Both the position numbers and the translations under genes were made by a program. Positions 28,325 to 36,921 of a DNA stretch of 64,000 bases are shown here, one piece after another (the first letter of the stretch is position 1; every line of letters starts with the position of its first letter). This stretch comes from Clostridiaceae bacterium. Lineage in GTDB: Bacteria > Bacillota > Clostridia > CAYPLH01 > DUMO01. Location of the stretch: contig DUMO01000055.1 in NCBI GenBank assembly GCA_012839865.1, positions 1 to 64,000 of the forward strand, written 5' to 3'. Below the pieces are notes generated by a model that saw nothing but the letters and a program-made list of their open reading frames with translations, did no database searches and was not told the origin of the DNA.

Positions 28325-29787
28325 AAAATCACCCCTGTTTCCGTTTTTTTATAAATTTTGTCGCAAGTTTGTTTTTCAAATTGGTATGCAGCATTCAATA
28401 CCCTGGCATCGTTAAATTTGTCACCGATAATTTGCATTCCTACAGGCAATCCCCTGCTGTCAAATCCGCATGGTACGGTAACTGCAGGAAGACCCGCCAG
28501 ATTTGCAGGCGCCGTGCAGATGTTGGAAATATATTCATCTTTATTTTCAGATGCATCATTGTTGAATTTAAAGGCTGTAGTCGGAACTGTTGGAGTCAAC
28601 AGCAAATCGCAATCTGAAAAAACTGCCTTAAATGATTTTACAATTGCACCCCTCAGTTTCCATGCTTTTTTGAAATATATATCATAGCAACCCTTAGTCA
28701 AAACATATGTTCCGAACAATATTCGTTTCTTTACTTCCCTGCCGAAACCCTCGGTCCTGGTTTTGCAGATCATATCGTTTACATCATTGTAGTATGGTGT
28801 TCTATAACCATATCCTATGCCGTCATAGCGTCCCATGTTTGATGAAAACTCGGCATAAGCCAGTGTAAAATAAACAGGCAACGTATATTCCAGTACCGGA
28901 ATTTCAATGTCTACAATTTCAGCGCCCAGCTTGCTGAACAGTGCCGCAGCCTTTCTGACACATTCTCTTACTTCTTCATTTGCACTGTCTGACAATTCCT
29001 TCAACAAGCCAATCTTCATACCCTTTATACTGTTTTCCAGATTAGGTGCCGCTTTGCATCTTTTTCCCTGTGAAGTTGCATCCTTTTTGTCATATACAGC
29101 AATAGCGTCATACACTATGGCTGCATCTTCCACACAGGATGTTATGGGGCCTGCCTGGTCAAGACTTGAAGCACATGCTACAATGCCATACCTTGACACA
29201 GAGCCATAGGTTGGTTTCAACCCTACCAAACCGCAAAAGCTTGCAGGCTGTCTGATAGAGCCTCCGGTATCAGAACCAAGGCCGTAAACGGCAATATTTC
29301 CTCCTACCGCTGAAGCAACCCCTCCGGAACTTCCTCCTGAAACTCTTGTTGTATCAAGGGGGTTCAATGCCCCTCCGAAATATGATGTTTTACAGGTTGA
29401 ACCCATTGCAAACTCATCCATATTGGTTTTGCCAAGTAAAACAGCGTTTTGGCTATGGAGAAGCTCCCAAACCGTTGCATCAAAAAAGGGGACATATCCT
29501 GTCAAAGCTTTGGAACAGCATGTAGTTTCAATGTCTTTAGTCGATATATTGTCCTTTAAGGTCATTGGTATTCCCTCAAGGGGCATTAATTCCTCACCCC
29601 TTTTTATTTTCACATCAACCTTTTTTGCTGTAAGCAGTGCTTCATCAGGAGTAATACGGACATAGGCGTTAAGCTTGCTGTTCACTTTTTCTATTTCGTC
29701 AAGGTACCTTTTGGTCAACTCAACGCAGGATATTTCTTTTGCTTTTAAAAGGCCATTCAAATACCTAATTTTACTTAAACTTTTCAT
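28321..29787 (-). CDS. gatA: Asp/Glu-tRNA amidotransferase subunit A
   Basis: Amidase subunit that frees ammonia from glutamine or asparagine for GatB. It has 488 residues. The amidase-signature triad is complete: Lys in GIPMTLKDN, Ser in GSDTGGSIRQPA, and the nucleophile-region SGGSSGG. The segment VSRYGIVACASSLDQAGPITSCVEDAA is typical of GatA and separates it from general amidases. It overlaps gatB by 4 nt and follows gatC by 8 nt. Confidence 0.97.
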   Translation of the reverse strand: MKSLSKIRYLNGLLKAKEISCVELTKRYLDEIEKVNSKLNAYVRITPDEALLTAKKVDVKIKRGEELMPLEGIPMTLKDNISTKDIETTCCSKALTGYVPFFDATVWELLHSQNAVLLGKTNMDEFAMGSTCKTSYFGGALNPLDTTRVSGGSSGGVASAVGGNIAVYGLGSDTGGSIRQPASFCGLVGLKPTYGSVSRYGIVACASSLDQAGPITSCVEDAAIVYDAIAVYDKKDATSQGKRCKAAPNLENSIKGMKIGLLKELSDSANEEVRECVRKAAALFSKLGAEIVDIEIPVLEYTLPVYFTLAYAEFSSNMGRYDGIGYGYRTPYYNDVNDMICKTRTEGFGREVKKRILFGTYVLTKGCYDIYFKKAWKLRGAIVKSFKAVFSDCDLLLTPTVPTTAFKFNNDASENKDEYISNICTAPANLAGLPAVTVPCGFDSRGLPVGMQIIGDKFNDARVLNAAYQFEKQTCDKIYKKTETGVIL

Positions 29788-29795
29788 AGTACCTC

Positions 29796-30083
29796 CTATT
29801 TGGCGACTCTCTTTCTGATAACAAAATATCCGTCTTCGCCGCCATCCCTCTCTCTTAGTATTAATTCCCTGTCTGTGGATTCTGCAACTTCATCCTCGTT
29901 GAAAGAATTTACTATATCATTTATGTCATCAAAGTCTTCCAGCCCATCTTCCGGTACATTTTTAATCTTGTCGGCAAATTCAACCAGCTTGTTCACATCC
30001 ATGGCATATGACTCAAGTTCATCGTCTTCAATATAAATCATGGCAAGCTTTGCGACTCTCAATAGATCTTCCTTCGTAAACAT
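29796..30083 (-). CDS. gatC: Asp/Glu-tRNA amidotransferase subunit C
   Basis: A 95-residue clamp that wraps GatA and GatB. The N-terminus MFTKEDLLRVAKLAMIYIEDDELESYAMDVNKLVEFADKI matches the family helical hairpin, and the C-terminal strand includes DGYFVIRKRV. The ATG at 30083 sits 8 nt after AAGGAG; an upstream ATG precedes that site and was rejected. The gene starts 187 nt after aspS, with no T-tract terminator in the gap, so one operon is likely. Confidence 0.95.
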   Translation of the reverse strand: MFTKEDLLRVAKLAMIYIEDDELESYAMDVNKLVEFADKIKNVPEDGLEDFDDINDIVNSFNEDEVAESTDRELILRERDGGEDGYFVIRKRVAK

Positions 30084-30270
30084 TTCATCAACTCCTTGCA
30101 TCTTTTGCTTTTTCAGAATTATTAAAATAAATTAATTTATCTGCTTCCGGTTTAACATATTTATATCAGGTTTTCAAAAGTATTTGTTCACAAGCCTTAT
30201 TTATTATATTCCTGGTTAAAAAATCAAACCAGTTCTTCTGATTTATATATCTTTATGCTATTGACACGTG

Positions 30271-32019
30271 CTACCTGATCTTGATATGAACTTCCCTAAG
30301 CTGCTTTTCAGTTACCTCGCAAGGTGCATTTGTCATCAGGTCCTGGGCATTGTTGTTCATTGGGAATGCAATAACTTCCCGGATATTTTCCTCACCTGTC
30401 AAAAGCATTATTATCCTGTCAATGCCCGGTGCCATACCTGCGTGGGGTGGCGCACCGAATTTAAAGGCGTTATACAATGCGCAAAACTTGTTTTTAAGGT
30501 CCTCCTCGGTGTAACCGGCCAGTTCAAAGGCCTTCACCATAATATCAATATCATGGTTTCTCACAGCACCTGAAGAAAGCTCAACCCCGTTGCAAACCAC
30601 ATCATATTGATGGGCAACAATTTCAAGAGGATCTTTGTTCAAAAGTGCATCCAGGCCACCCTGGGGCATTGAAAAAGGATTATGGGTAAATGCAATTGCA
30701 CCTGTTTCTTCATCAATTTCATACATTGGGAAATCAACAATAAAGCAAAATTCAAACCTGTTTTCATCTATCAGCCCCAGTCTCCTTGCAAGCTCGGTTC
30801 TGATTTGTCCCGCCAGCTTCGGTGCAAATTCCTTCGTATCCGCTATAAAGAACAAAACACAGCCAGGCTTGAGGTTCACACGATTTATAAGCTCTTTCCT
30901 GTCTTCATCGGATAAAAACTTGTCTATCGGGCCAAAAAATTTCATTTCTTCATCAACTTTTATATAACCCAAACCTTTCATTCCTATACCCAGGGCAAAT
31001 TCCAGCATGTTCTCAAAAAAGCTTCTTGGCTGTGTTGAGCAATTTTGCACATTGATCGCCCTTACCGTCTTTTTTCTGAAAGGAGCAAAACCGGTATCTA
31101 AAAACATATCGCTGATATCGATTATTTCAAGCGGGTTGCGAAGGTCCGGTTTGTCGGTGCCATACTTTAACATTGCTTCTTTGTAGGGTATTCTTGGGAA
31201 TGGTGGTTTTGATACAACCTTGTCTGAAAATTTAGTAAATGTTTCGTATAACACGTCCTCAGCAACTGATAATACATCTTCCTGCTCTGCAAAGGACATT
31301 TCAAAATCCAATTGGTAAAACTCTCCCGGTGAACGGTCTGCCCTGGCATCCTCATCCCTGAAACAGGGTGCAATCTGAAAGTACCTGTCAAACCCCGACA
31401 CCATCAAAATTTGCTTAAAAATCTGTGGTGCCTGGGGAAGGGCATAGAATTTCCCCTTGTACTTTCTGCTTGGAATAATATAATCCCTTGCTCCTTCAGG
31501 TGATGATGAAGTCAATATCGGAGTTTGTATTTCCAGAAAGCCCATTTCCTCCATCTTTTTTCTAATGAAGGAAATTACCTTGGACCGCAGAACAATATTA
31601 TTCTTAACTTCGCTGTTTCTCAAGTCCAGGAATCTGTACTTGAGCCTCAGGTCTTCCTTTACGCTTTTGGAGGAAGTTATCTCAAAAGGCAGGGAAGTTC
31701 TCACCTTGTTCAACACAGTCAGGGATTCACAAACTATTTCAACCGTACCTGATTCAATTTTGGGGTTAATTGTTTCTTCATCCCTTTTTACAACTTTGCC
31801 TTCAACAGTAATTACACTTTCCTTTGGCAGGCTTTTTATAAGATTTTCGTCATGTATTACTACCTGTACTATACCATAATGATCCCTAAGGTCAAGAAAC
31901 TTGACACCTCCATGATCTCTAATATTTTCATACCAGCCTGATACTGTAACCCTGGTTCCAATAATACTTTCCCTTATTTCACTGCAATTATGGGTGCGGT
32001 ATTTGTTTACTCTTTCCAT
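30271..32019 (-). CDS. aspS: Aspartate--tRNA ligase, probably non-discriminating (Asp/Asn)
   Basis: Class IIb synthetase of 582 residues with the bacterial layout: N-terminal anticodon-binding OB fold, catalytic core, and the inserted GAD domain (about 285-420). Motif 2 is FDRYFQIAPCFRDEDARADRSPGEFYQLDFE and motif 3 is GMAPGIDRIIMLL. In the anticodon-binding loop the sequence is RDHGG with His36. In studied enzymes His here goes with relaxed recognition of tRNA-Asp and tRNA-Asn, whereas discriminating enzymes (E. coli, B. subtilis) have Leu. This fits the downstream gatCAB and Asp-tRNA(Asn) amidation. The ATG at 32019 is 6 nt after AAAGGAG. Expression is under the T-box upstream. Confidence 0.96.
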   Translation of the reverse strand: MERVNKYRTHNCSEIRESIIGTRVTVSGWYENIRDHGGVKFLDLRDHYGIVQVVIHDENLIKSLPKESVITVEGKVVKRDEETINPKIESGTVEIVCESLTVLNKVRTSLPFEITSSKSVKEDLRLKYRFLDLRNSEVKNNIVLRSKVISFIRKKMEEMGFLEIQTPILTSSSPEGARDYIIPSRKYKGKFYALPQAPQIFKQILMVSGFDRYFQIAPCFRDEDARADRSPGEFYQLDFEMSFAEQEDVLSVAEDVLYETFTKFSDKVVSKPPFPRIPYKEAMLKYGTDKPDLRNPLEIIDISDMFLDTGFAPFRKKTVRAINVQNCSTQPRSFFENMLEFALGIGMKGLGYIKVDEEMKFFGPIDKFLSDEDRKELINRVNLKPGCVLFFIADTKEFAPKLAGQIRTELARRLGLIDENRFEFCFIVDFPMYEIDEETGAIAFTHNPFSMPQGGLDALLNKDPLEIVAHQYDVVCNGVELSSGAVRNHDIDIMVKAFELAGYTEEDLKNKFCALYNAFKFGAPPHAGMAPGIDRIIMLLTGEENIREVIAFPMNNNAQDLMTNAPCEVTEKQLREVHIKIR

Positions 32020-32088
32020 CATTAACTCCTTTCTAAATTTGTTTTATATGTATTTTTGAGCTTGAAAAATTTTTGTTTGATTATATAA

Positions 32089-32362
32089 TAAAAAAACTCT
32101 TACATCCCCCAAGGGACGAAAGAGTTGATTTCGCGGTGCCACCCTAATTAGCTAATTAAAATTAGCTCCCTCAAAATACACTAACATGTATTTGCCGCTT
32201 TAACGCTCGGATGCGTTTGAGTCTACTAATGCACAGGGCATTTTCGGTCAAAAGCTCAAGGATGTTCTTCATATTAGATCAAATGTAATAGCCTCTCACC
32301 TTACGCTATCTCTCTGTAACACTGAATCTAAACTACTCTTCCTGTCATCGCCGGATATTTTT
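32089..32362 (-). ncRNA. T-box leader of aspS-gatCAB, with overlapping GAA/AAC specifier
   Basis: On the minus strand the stem I S-turn side reads AAGAGTAGT, the apical part has AGAGAG and GGTGAGAG, and the opposite strand of the specifier loop reads TATGAAGAACA between a TTAGATT/GATCTAA stem and an AGGA/TCCT stem. The conserved antiterminator sequence GGGTGGCACCGCGA lies at 32131-32145. The terminator stem AACTCTT (32120-32126) with AAGAGTT (32095-32101) ends in a T run. The triplet before the conserved A is AAC (32264-32266), overlapped by GAA (32265-32267). Uncharged tRNA-Asn, and perhaps tRNA-Glu, should therefore switch the operon on. Confidence 0.93.
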
Positions 32363-32368
32363 TTTATT

Positions 32369-32397
32369 ATTATATCCACTTTTATATAAAAGTTCAA
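32369..32397 (-). promoter_or_regulatory. Promoter of the T-box / aspS-gatCAB transcript
   Basis: On the minus strand TTGAAC (32392-32397), a 17-nt spacer and a perfect TATAAT (32369-32374) predict a start near 32362, exactly at the 5' side of the T-box. Confidence 0.85.
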
Positions 32398-32457
32398 GCA
32401 ATTTTTTGACAGTACTGTAATAGATAACTTACCAACAATTTTGTTTGAAAGTACATG

Positions 32458-32619
32458 TCAGCTGTTTTTCTTCTTTTTGAAGTATTTGCATAAATGATAT
32501 GTCAGCAATATGAATGCACCAATAAGATATACAACGCCGGACGAGGTTTTTCCTTCAAGAAAAAAAACTATGGCAACAACTACAAAAAGTATCCCGGGTA
32601 TGAATTCAACTTTTCTCAA
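32458..32619 (-). CDS. Small two-helix membrane protein
   Basis: A 53-residue frame: (M)RKVEFIPGILFVVVAI, then VFFLEGKTSS and GVVYLIGAFILLTYHLCKY, ending FKKKKNS. Two hydrophobic segments (about 5-20 and 28-43) flank a short charged loop, with a basic C-terminal tail expected in the cytosol. The TTG start at 32619 lies 6 nt after a strong GGGGGG ribosome-binding site. It has no recognisable family and sits alone between the T-box promoter and the tRNA-Thr gene. The clear membrane pattern and ribosome-binding site support a real gene, but no function can be given. Confidence 0.6.
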   Translation of the reverse strand: MRKVEFIPGILFVVVAIVFFLEGKTSSGVVYLIGAFILLTYHLCKYFKKKKNS

Positions 32620-32766
32620 AAACAGCCCCCCTTACATTAATTTAATTGTATACTCATATTATTTTCCATGCAATATTTAAATCAGTTTAAACTCATGAAC
32701 CGCCGGTTTCAGTTTTCAAGCACGTAATTCATCAAAATCGGAGCGAAAGTATAATAAAAATAAAAT

Positions 32767-32800
32767 ATCCTTGGAACTAAATACATTCCAAGGATTAACT
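32767..32800 (-). terminator. Terminator after tRNA-Thr
   Basis: On the minus strand ATCCTTGGAA (86-95 of the 32.7-kb block, i.e. 32786-32795) pairs with TTCCAAGGAT (32767-32776) around a 9-nt loop, followed by ATTTTATTTTT. Confidence 0.88.
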
Positions 32801-32801
32801 C

Positions 32802-32877
32802 TGGAGCTGGCAAGGTGGCTCGAACACCCGACCTGCTGATTACGAATCAGCTGCTCTACCTGCTGAGCTATGCCAGC
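32802..32877 (-). tRNA. tRNA-Thr (anticodon CGU)
   Basis: A complete 76-nt cloverleaf on the minus strand. The acceptor GCTGGCA pairs with TGCCAGC. The D arm includes GCTCAGCAGGTAGAGC. The anticodon stem-loop CTGAT-TCGTA-ATCAG gives CGT, and the T arm contains GGTGTTCGAGCCACC. The discriminator T is followed by an encoded CCA. It reads ACG codons. A terminator follows directly, so it is transcribed alone. Confidence 0.96.
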
Positions 32878-33011
32878 ATGAAAATTATTCTCGTATTGTT
32901 AAAGCACTTTTGACTTACTTATTATAATTTAAATAAGTTTTCATGTCAATTCAAATTGCAACGTTGAATTCATGGTATCCTATAGGTTTTCAGCGGTCTT
33001 CAAAGCAACGG

Positions 33012-33824
33012 CTATGCCAAAAACCGAAGACTCACTTCCATGACCGCCATTCCTGCGATAAGCCCGTATATGGAGTGATGATGCTCGCCATATTCCCTGG
33101 CTGTAGGCAGAAGCTCGTCAAGGGAAATGAACACCATTATTCCAGCCACAGCCGCAAAAAGAATGCCAAATATCGTATCATTAAGGAACGGCAACAAAAT
33201 AAGATAGCCTATCAGGGCTCCCAGTGGCTCTGATAAACCTGACAAAAAAGAATAAATAAAGGCTTTTTTCCGGTTTCCTGTGGCACAGAAAATTGGAACT
33301 GAGACAGTAATCCCTTCAGGAATGTTGTGAATGGCAACTGCAATTGCAATGACAACTCCCAGGGATGGACTCTGTATTGTTGAAGCAAAAGTGGCTATCC
33401 CTTCCGGAAAATTGTGCACAGTTATTGCAATGGTTGAAAGCAATCCCGTTCTTAGCAGCCTCACCTTTTTTTTATCTCCATGACATTGGCCCATGGCTTC
33501 TATCAGCTTTGATTCATGGGGATTTTCAAAAGAAGGTATCAGCTTGTCAATAAGTGCAATAATGAATATGCCCGCAAAAAAAGCAGCCGCTGCAGCCCAG
33601 GGACCGACCTTTGCCCCAAGTTCCCTTACTAAATCAACTCTTGCCTCCTGAAGTATTTCTACAAATGAAATATATATCATAACCCCGGCAGAAAAACCTA
33701 AAGCAACAGATAAAAGCTTTGTATTGGTTTTCCTGTAGAAAAAAGTAAAGAGACTGCCTATACCGGTGGATAGACCTGCAAATATTGTCAAACCAAATGC
33801 CAACAGAACATTGTTAATTTCCAT
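33012..33824 (-). CDS. zupT: ZIP-family divalent metal transporter, ZupT-like
   Basis: Imports Zn2+, Fe2+ or related ions. The 270-residue protein has about eight hydrophobic segments and the two metal-site helices of the ZIP family: HNFPEGIATF (TM4) and AIHNIPEGITVSVPIF (TM5), with the His/Asn/Glu ligands intact. The internal loop with SFENPHESKLIEAMGQCHGDKKK is His-poor compared with eukaryotic ZIPs. The ATG at 33824 follows CAGGAGAG; an in-frame upstream ATG lacks a site. A Fur-type operator lies just upstream, so metal-dependent repression is likely. Confidence 0.92.
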   Translation of the reverse strand: MEINNVLLAFGLTIFAGLSTGIGSLFTFFYRKTNTKLLSVALGFSAGVMIYISFVEILQEARVDLVRELGAKVGPWAAAAAFFAGIFIIALIDKLIPSFENPHESKLIEAMGQCHGDKKKVRLLRTGLLSTIAITVHNFPEGIATFASTIQSPSLGVVIAIAVAIHNIPEGITVSVPIFCATGNRKKAFIYSFLSGLSEPLGALIGYLILLPFLNDTIFGILFAAVAGIMVFISLDELLPTAREYGEHHHSIYGLIAGMAVMEVSLRFLA

Positions 33825-33862
33825 ATGCTCTCCTGTAGCGCATACTCTTATGCACATTTAAT

Positions 33863-33877
33863 TGAAAATTATTATCA
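33863..33877 (-). promoter_or_regulatory. Fur/Zur/PerR-type operator before zupT
   Basis: The 15-mer TGATAATAATTTTCA (minus strand) matches the 7-1-7 Fur-family core TGATAATNATTATCA at all but one position. It lies 39 bp upstream of the zupT start codon, where a bound repressor would block transcription. Confidence 0.65.
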
Positions 33878-34103
33878 TTTACAATTATAGATTTTACCAT
33901 TCATTTTTGTCAATATCAATAGATTCTTAACTGCAACTAATGAATGGCGAACTCAGGGACATCCCTTTTTCAAACCCGCAAAGCTAATTGTTTACTATTA
34001 ATTTTTATTATGTTATTATATGATGTATTATAAACGCCTGTCGATCAAAAACTTATGAACTGAAATGTGTTTAAAATAAATTTAAAAGCAAAGGGTGATT
34101 TTT

Positions 34104-34658
34104 GTGGATGAAATTATGCAAGTGGCATCCAGAATAAAAGAACTTAGAATAATTTCAGGTTTTTCAAAGGAGCAAATGGCTCAAAAGCTTGAATTGTCTC
34201 AAGTGGAATATGACGCTTTCGAAGAAGGCAAGGTTGATATTCCAGCCAGTTATCTTTTTAAAATTGCTCATGTTCTCAATGTGGAGCTTACTGTCCTTTT
34301 AACCGGTGAAGAACCACGGCTTCATCGTTATTCAGTAGTGAGAAAAGGCAAAGGCAAAGGTGTAAACAGAAGAGAACAGTATAAATACATGAGTCTGGCC
34401 TATAAATACAAGAATAAAAAAGCTGAGCCTTTTTTGGTGGAAGTCCCTCCCACTCCTGAAAACGCACCTATAGAATACAACTCCCATCCCGGTCAGGAAT
34501 ACAATTATGTAATCGAAGGACGGATGAAAGTTTTCATTAACGGATATGAAATCATACTTAATGAAGGAGATTCGCTGTATTTTGATTCGGGAGCGGATCA
34601 TGCCATGAAGGCTTTAGACAATAAGCCTTGCAAGTTTTTAGCAATAATCACAGAGTGA
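34104..34658 (+). CDS. XRE-family regulator with C-terminal cupin domain
   Basis: A 184-residue regulator. Residues about 8-62 are a lambda-repressor-like helix-turn-helix (IKELRIISGFSKEQMAQKLELSQVEYDAFEEGKVDIPASYLFKIAHVLNV). Residues about 105-182 form a cupin_2 barrel (SHPGQEYNYVIEGRMKVFINGYEIILNEGDSLYFDSGADHAMKAL). Such proteins (PuuR-like layout) bind a small ligand in the cupin and usually control the adjacent operon, here an acyl-CoA ligase 50 nt downstream. The GTG at 34104 is preferred: AAGGGTGA precedes it at 6-7 nt, whereas an earlier GTG overlaps that site. Confidence 0.88.
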   Translation: MDEIMQVASRIKELRIISGFSKEQMAQKLELSQVEYDAFEEGKVDIPASYLFKIAHVLNVELTVLLTGEEPRLHRYSVVRKGKGKGVNRREQYKYMSLAYKYKNKKAEPFLVEVPPTPENAPIEYNSHPGQEYNYVIEGRMKVFINGYEIILNEGDSLYFDSGADHAMKALDNKPCKFLAIITE

Positions 34659-34708
34659 TTATTCCAGAGAAACCATACTAATTTACATACATTGCCGGAG
34701 GAAACAAA

Positions 34709-36361
34709 ATGATTGAGAAATACTTGTCAAAAACTAAATTTGAATCATATGAAGATTTTTACAAAAACTTTAAAATAAATGTTCCTGAAAAGTTCAACTT
34801 TGCTTATGATGTTACCGACAAAATAGCCGTTGAGACCCCTGAGAAAATTGCAATGGTGTGGTGCAACGACCAGGGCAAAGAAAAGACTTTTACTTTTGGC
34901 CAGATGAAGAAATACAGCGACAAGGCTGCCAACTTTTTTAAATCCCTGGGTATAAAAAAGGATGACAGGGTAATGCTCATTTTAAAAAGGAGATATGAGT
35001 TCTGGTTCTGCCTGCTGGCTCTGCATAAGCTTGGAGCTGTCACTATTCCTGCTACACACCTTTTGACTGCCAAAGATATAATCTACAGGAACAATGCTGC
35101 AAACATTAAAATGATTGTCAGTGTATGCGAAGATGAAGTAATCAGGCATATTGAAGATAGTGAAGCTTCATCACCAACACTGTCACTGAAGGCAGTTGTG
35201 GGCGGTGAAAGAAAAGGCTGGATAAATTTTGATGCGGAGCTTGAAAAAGCATCTGAGGATTTTATCAAAACTTGTGAAAACGAAACTTTGAACACGGATA
35301 TTTCACTTATTTACTTTACATCCGGTACTACCGGCATGCCTAAAATGGTGCAGCATGATTTCAGCTATCCCCTTGGGCATATTTTGACTGCAAAATATTG
35401 GCAAAATGTAAGAGATAACGGCCTTCACCTTACTGTTGCCGATACCGGCTGGGCAAAGGCTGTTTGGGGCAAAATTTACGGGCAGTGGCTTTCCGGAAGC
35501 GCAGTATTTGTGTATGATTATGATAAATTTGTACCCAAGAAGTTCCTGGAAGTCATATCAAAGCATAAAATCACTACTTTTTGTGCTCCTCCCACAGTTT
35601 ACAGGTACTTGATAAAAGAAGACTTGTCAAAATATGATTTAAGCAGCCTCACACACTGCGTAATAGCAGGTGAACCCCTTAATCCTGAAGTTTATTACCA
35701 GTTTCTCAATGCTACAGGATTGAAGCTTTATGAAGGTTATGGGCAGACAGAATTAACCTGCTGTATTGCCACATACCCGTGGATTGAGCCAAAACCTGGT
35801 TCAATGGGAAAACCTTCCCCCGGATACGATATAGACATTGTGGATGAGGACGGAAATTCATGTGATCCCGGAGAAGAAGGCCAAATAATAATACGCACGC
35901 ATGACAAAAAGCCGGTTGGAATGTTTGCCGGTTACCATAAGGATAAAGAGCTGACCGAAAAGGTTTGGAACAACAACATATATTATACAGGAGACATGGC
36001 CTGGCGGGATGAAGACGGCTATTTCTGGTTCGTTGGAAGAGCCGACGACATTATAAAGAGTTCAGGATACCGTATTGGTCCCTTTGAAGTTGAGAGTGCC
36101 CTCATTGAACACCCGGCAGTGCTTGAATGCGCAATAACAGCTGTCCCCGACCCTATAAGAGGACAGATTGTAAAAGCCACCGTAGTTTTGGCAAAAGGAT
36201 ATACTCCGTCCGATGAACTTGTTGTTGAGCTTCAGAACCATGTAAAAAAAGTTACTGCTCCATATAAGTATCCTCGCATAATAGAATTTATGGATGAGTT
36301 GCCAAAAACCATCAGCGGCAAAATACGCCGGGTTGAAATAAGGGACAAGGACAAAAAGTAA
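34709..36361 (+). CDS. AMP-forming acyl-CoA synthetase
   Basis: ANL-superfamily ligase of 550 residues that activates a carboxylic acid to acyl-AMP and then acyl-CoA. The P-loop-like A3 motif is [12 protein letters not shown]5 is YEGYGQTE, A7/A8 is [36 protein letters not shown] and A10 is [10 protein letters not shown] with the catalytic Lys. The sequence resembles medium-chain acyl-CoA or acetyl-CoA synthetase-like clostridial proteins. The acid is unknown. It is cotranscribed with the XRE-cupin regulator, which may sense the acid or its CoA ester. Confidence 0.92.
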   Translation: MIEKYLSKTKFESYEDFYKNFKINVPEKFNFAYDVTDKIAVETPEKIAMVWCNDQGKEKTFTFGQMKKYSDKAANFFKSLGIKKDDRVMLILKRRYEFWFCLLALHKLGAVTIPATHLLTAKDIIYRNNAANIKMIVSVCEDEVIRHIEDSEASSPTLSLKAVVGGERKGWINFDAELEKASEDFIKTCENETLNTDISLIYFTSGTTGMPKMVQHDFSYPLGHILTAKYWQNVRDNGLHLTVADTGWAKAVWGKIYGQWLSGSAVFVYDYDKFVPKKFLEVISKHKITTFCAPPTVYRYLIKEDLSKYDLSSLTHCVIAGEPLNPEVYYQFLNATGLKLYEGYGQTELTCCIATYPWIEPKPGSMGKPSPGYDIDIVDEDGNSCDPGEEGQIIIRTHDKKPVGMFAGYHKDKELTEKVWNNNIYYTGDMAWRDEDGYFWFVGRADDIIKSSGYRIGPFEVESALIEHPAVLECAITAVPDPIRGQIVKATVVLAKGYTPSDELVVELQNHVKKVTAPYKYPRIIEFMDELPKTISGKIRRVEIRDKDKK

Positions 36362-36395
36362 CATATCTAAAAAAAATACTATGTAATGGTAATTA

Positions 36396-36446
36396 TCTCG
36401 CTGCTGTTAATATCCTTTTTGAATTTTTCCATTAACAGCAGCGAGA
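36396..36446. repeat. 16-bp perfect inverted repeat without T-tract
   Basis: TCTCGCTGCTGTTAAT (36396-36411) and ATTAACAGCAGCGAGA (36431-36446) pair perfectly across 19 nt. It lies 35 nt after the acyl-CoA ligase stop and is followed by AATACTCG, not Ts. It could be a non-canonical terminator, an mRNA-protecting 3' hairpin or a DNA operator. Confidence 0.8.
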
Positions 36447-36544
36447 AATACTCGCATCCTCAAAATTATTATGGGCAATAATATTGTGTATACATGTTTT
36501 TTTTGTTATAATTTATCTTGCTTTATATATTTGAGGAGGCAAGT

Positions 36545-36808
36545 ATGAATAAAATTGACACTTTGGCAGCTTGTTGCTGTAGAATGCTTAAGCTTTTATT
36601 AAATCTCTATGAAAAAAAAGAAATTGATTTACAAGAGCTTAAAGCAAATTCTATGAAAAAAGTGAAATTTTTGCTTGATAATTTTGAAAGTTTAGTTAAT
36701 AACGAAAAGGAAATTGCAGAAGATTTAATTGATAAATATATGTTGCTGATCGGGAATGAAGAATTATTTGAAGAAAATAAACTATTAACTGGAACTGAAA
36801 TTGTCTGA
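36545..36808 (+). CDS. Small helical protein of unknown function
   Basis: An 87-residue protein (MNKIDTLAACCCRMLKLLLN...) with a three-cysteine run at positions 9-11, then mostly charged amphipathic helices. No family was recognised and there is no signal peptide; the length suits a small regulatory or adaptor protein. The ATG at 36545 follows GAGGAGG at 5 nt, the best-formed ribosome-binding site in this neighbourhood. It stands between the acyl-CoA ligase and htpG in the same direction, and the palindromes upstream of htpG suggest htpG is transcribed separately. Confidence 0.72.
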   Translation: MNKIDTLAACCCRMLKLLLNLYEKKEIDLQELKANSMKKVKFLLDNFESLVNNEKEIAEDLIDKYMLLIGNEELFEENKLLTGTEIV

Positions 36809-36888
36809 TTCATTTTTGTTTATTCTATGAGCATTTAACCCATATCATTTGATATTTATTTTGCTTGTCATAAACTTGTTTCTGAATT

Positions 36889-36903
36889 GTTCACGATGTG
36901 AAC
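36889..36903. promoter_or_regulatory. Palindrome upstream of the htpG promoter
   Basis: GTTCAC-GAT-GTGAAC, a perfect 6-3-6 palindrome ending 18 bp before the htpG -35 box. It matches neither CIRCE (HrcA) nor the CtsR heptad repeat. It is an operator candidate only. Confidence 0.5.
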
Positions 36904-36921
36904 CCATTGATATCTTGTTTA

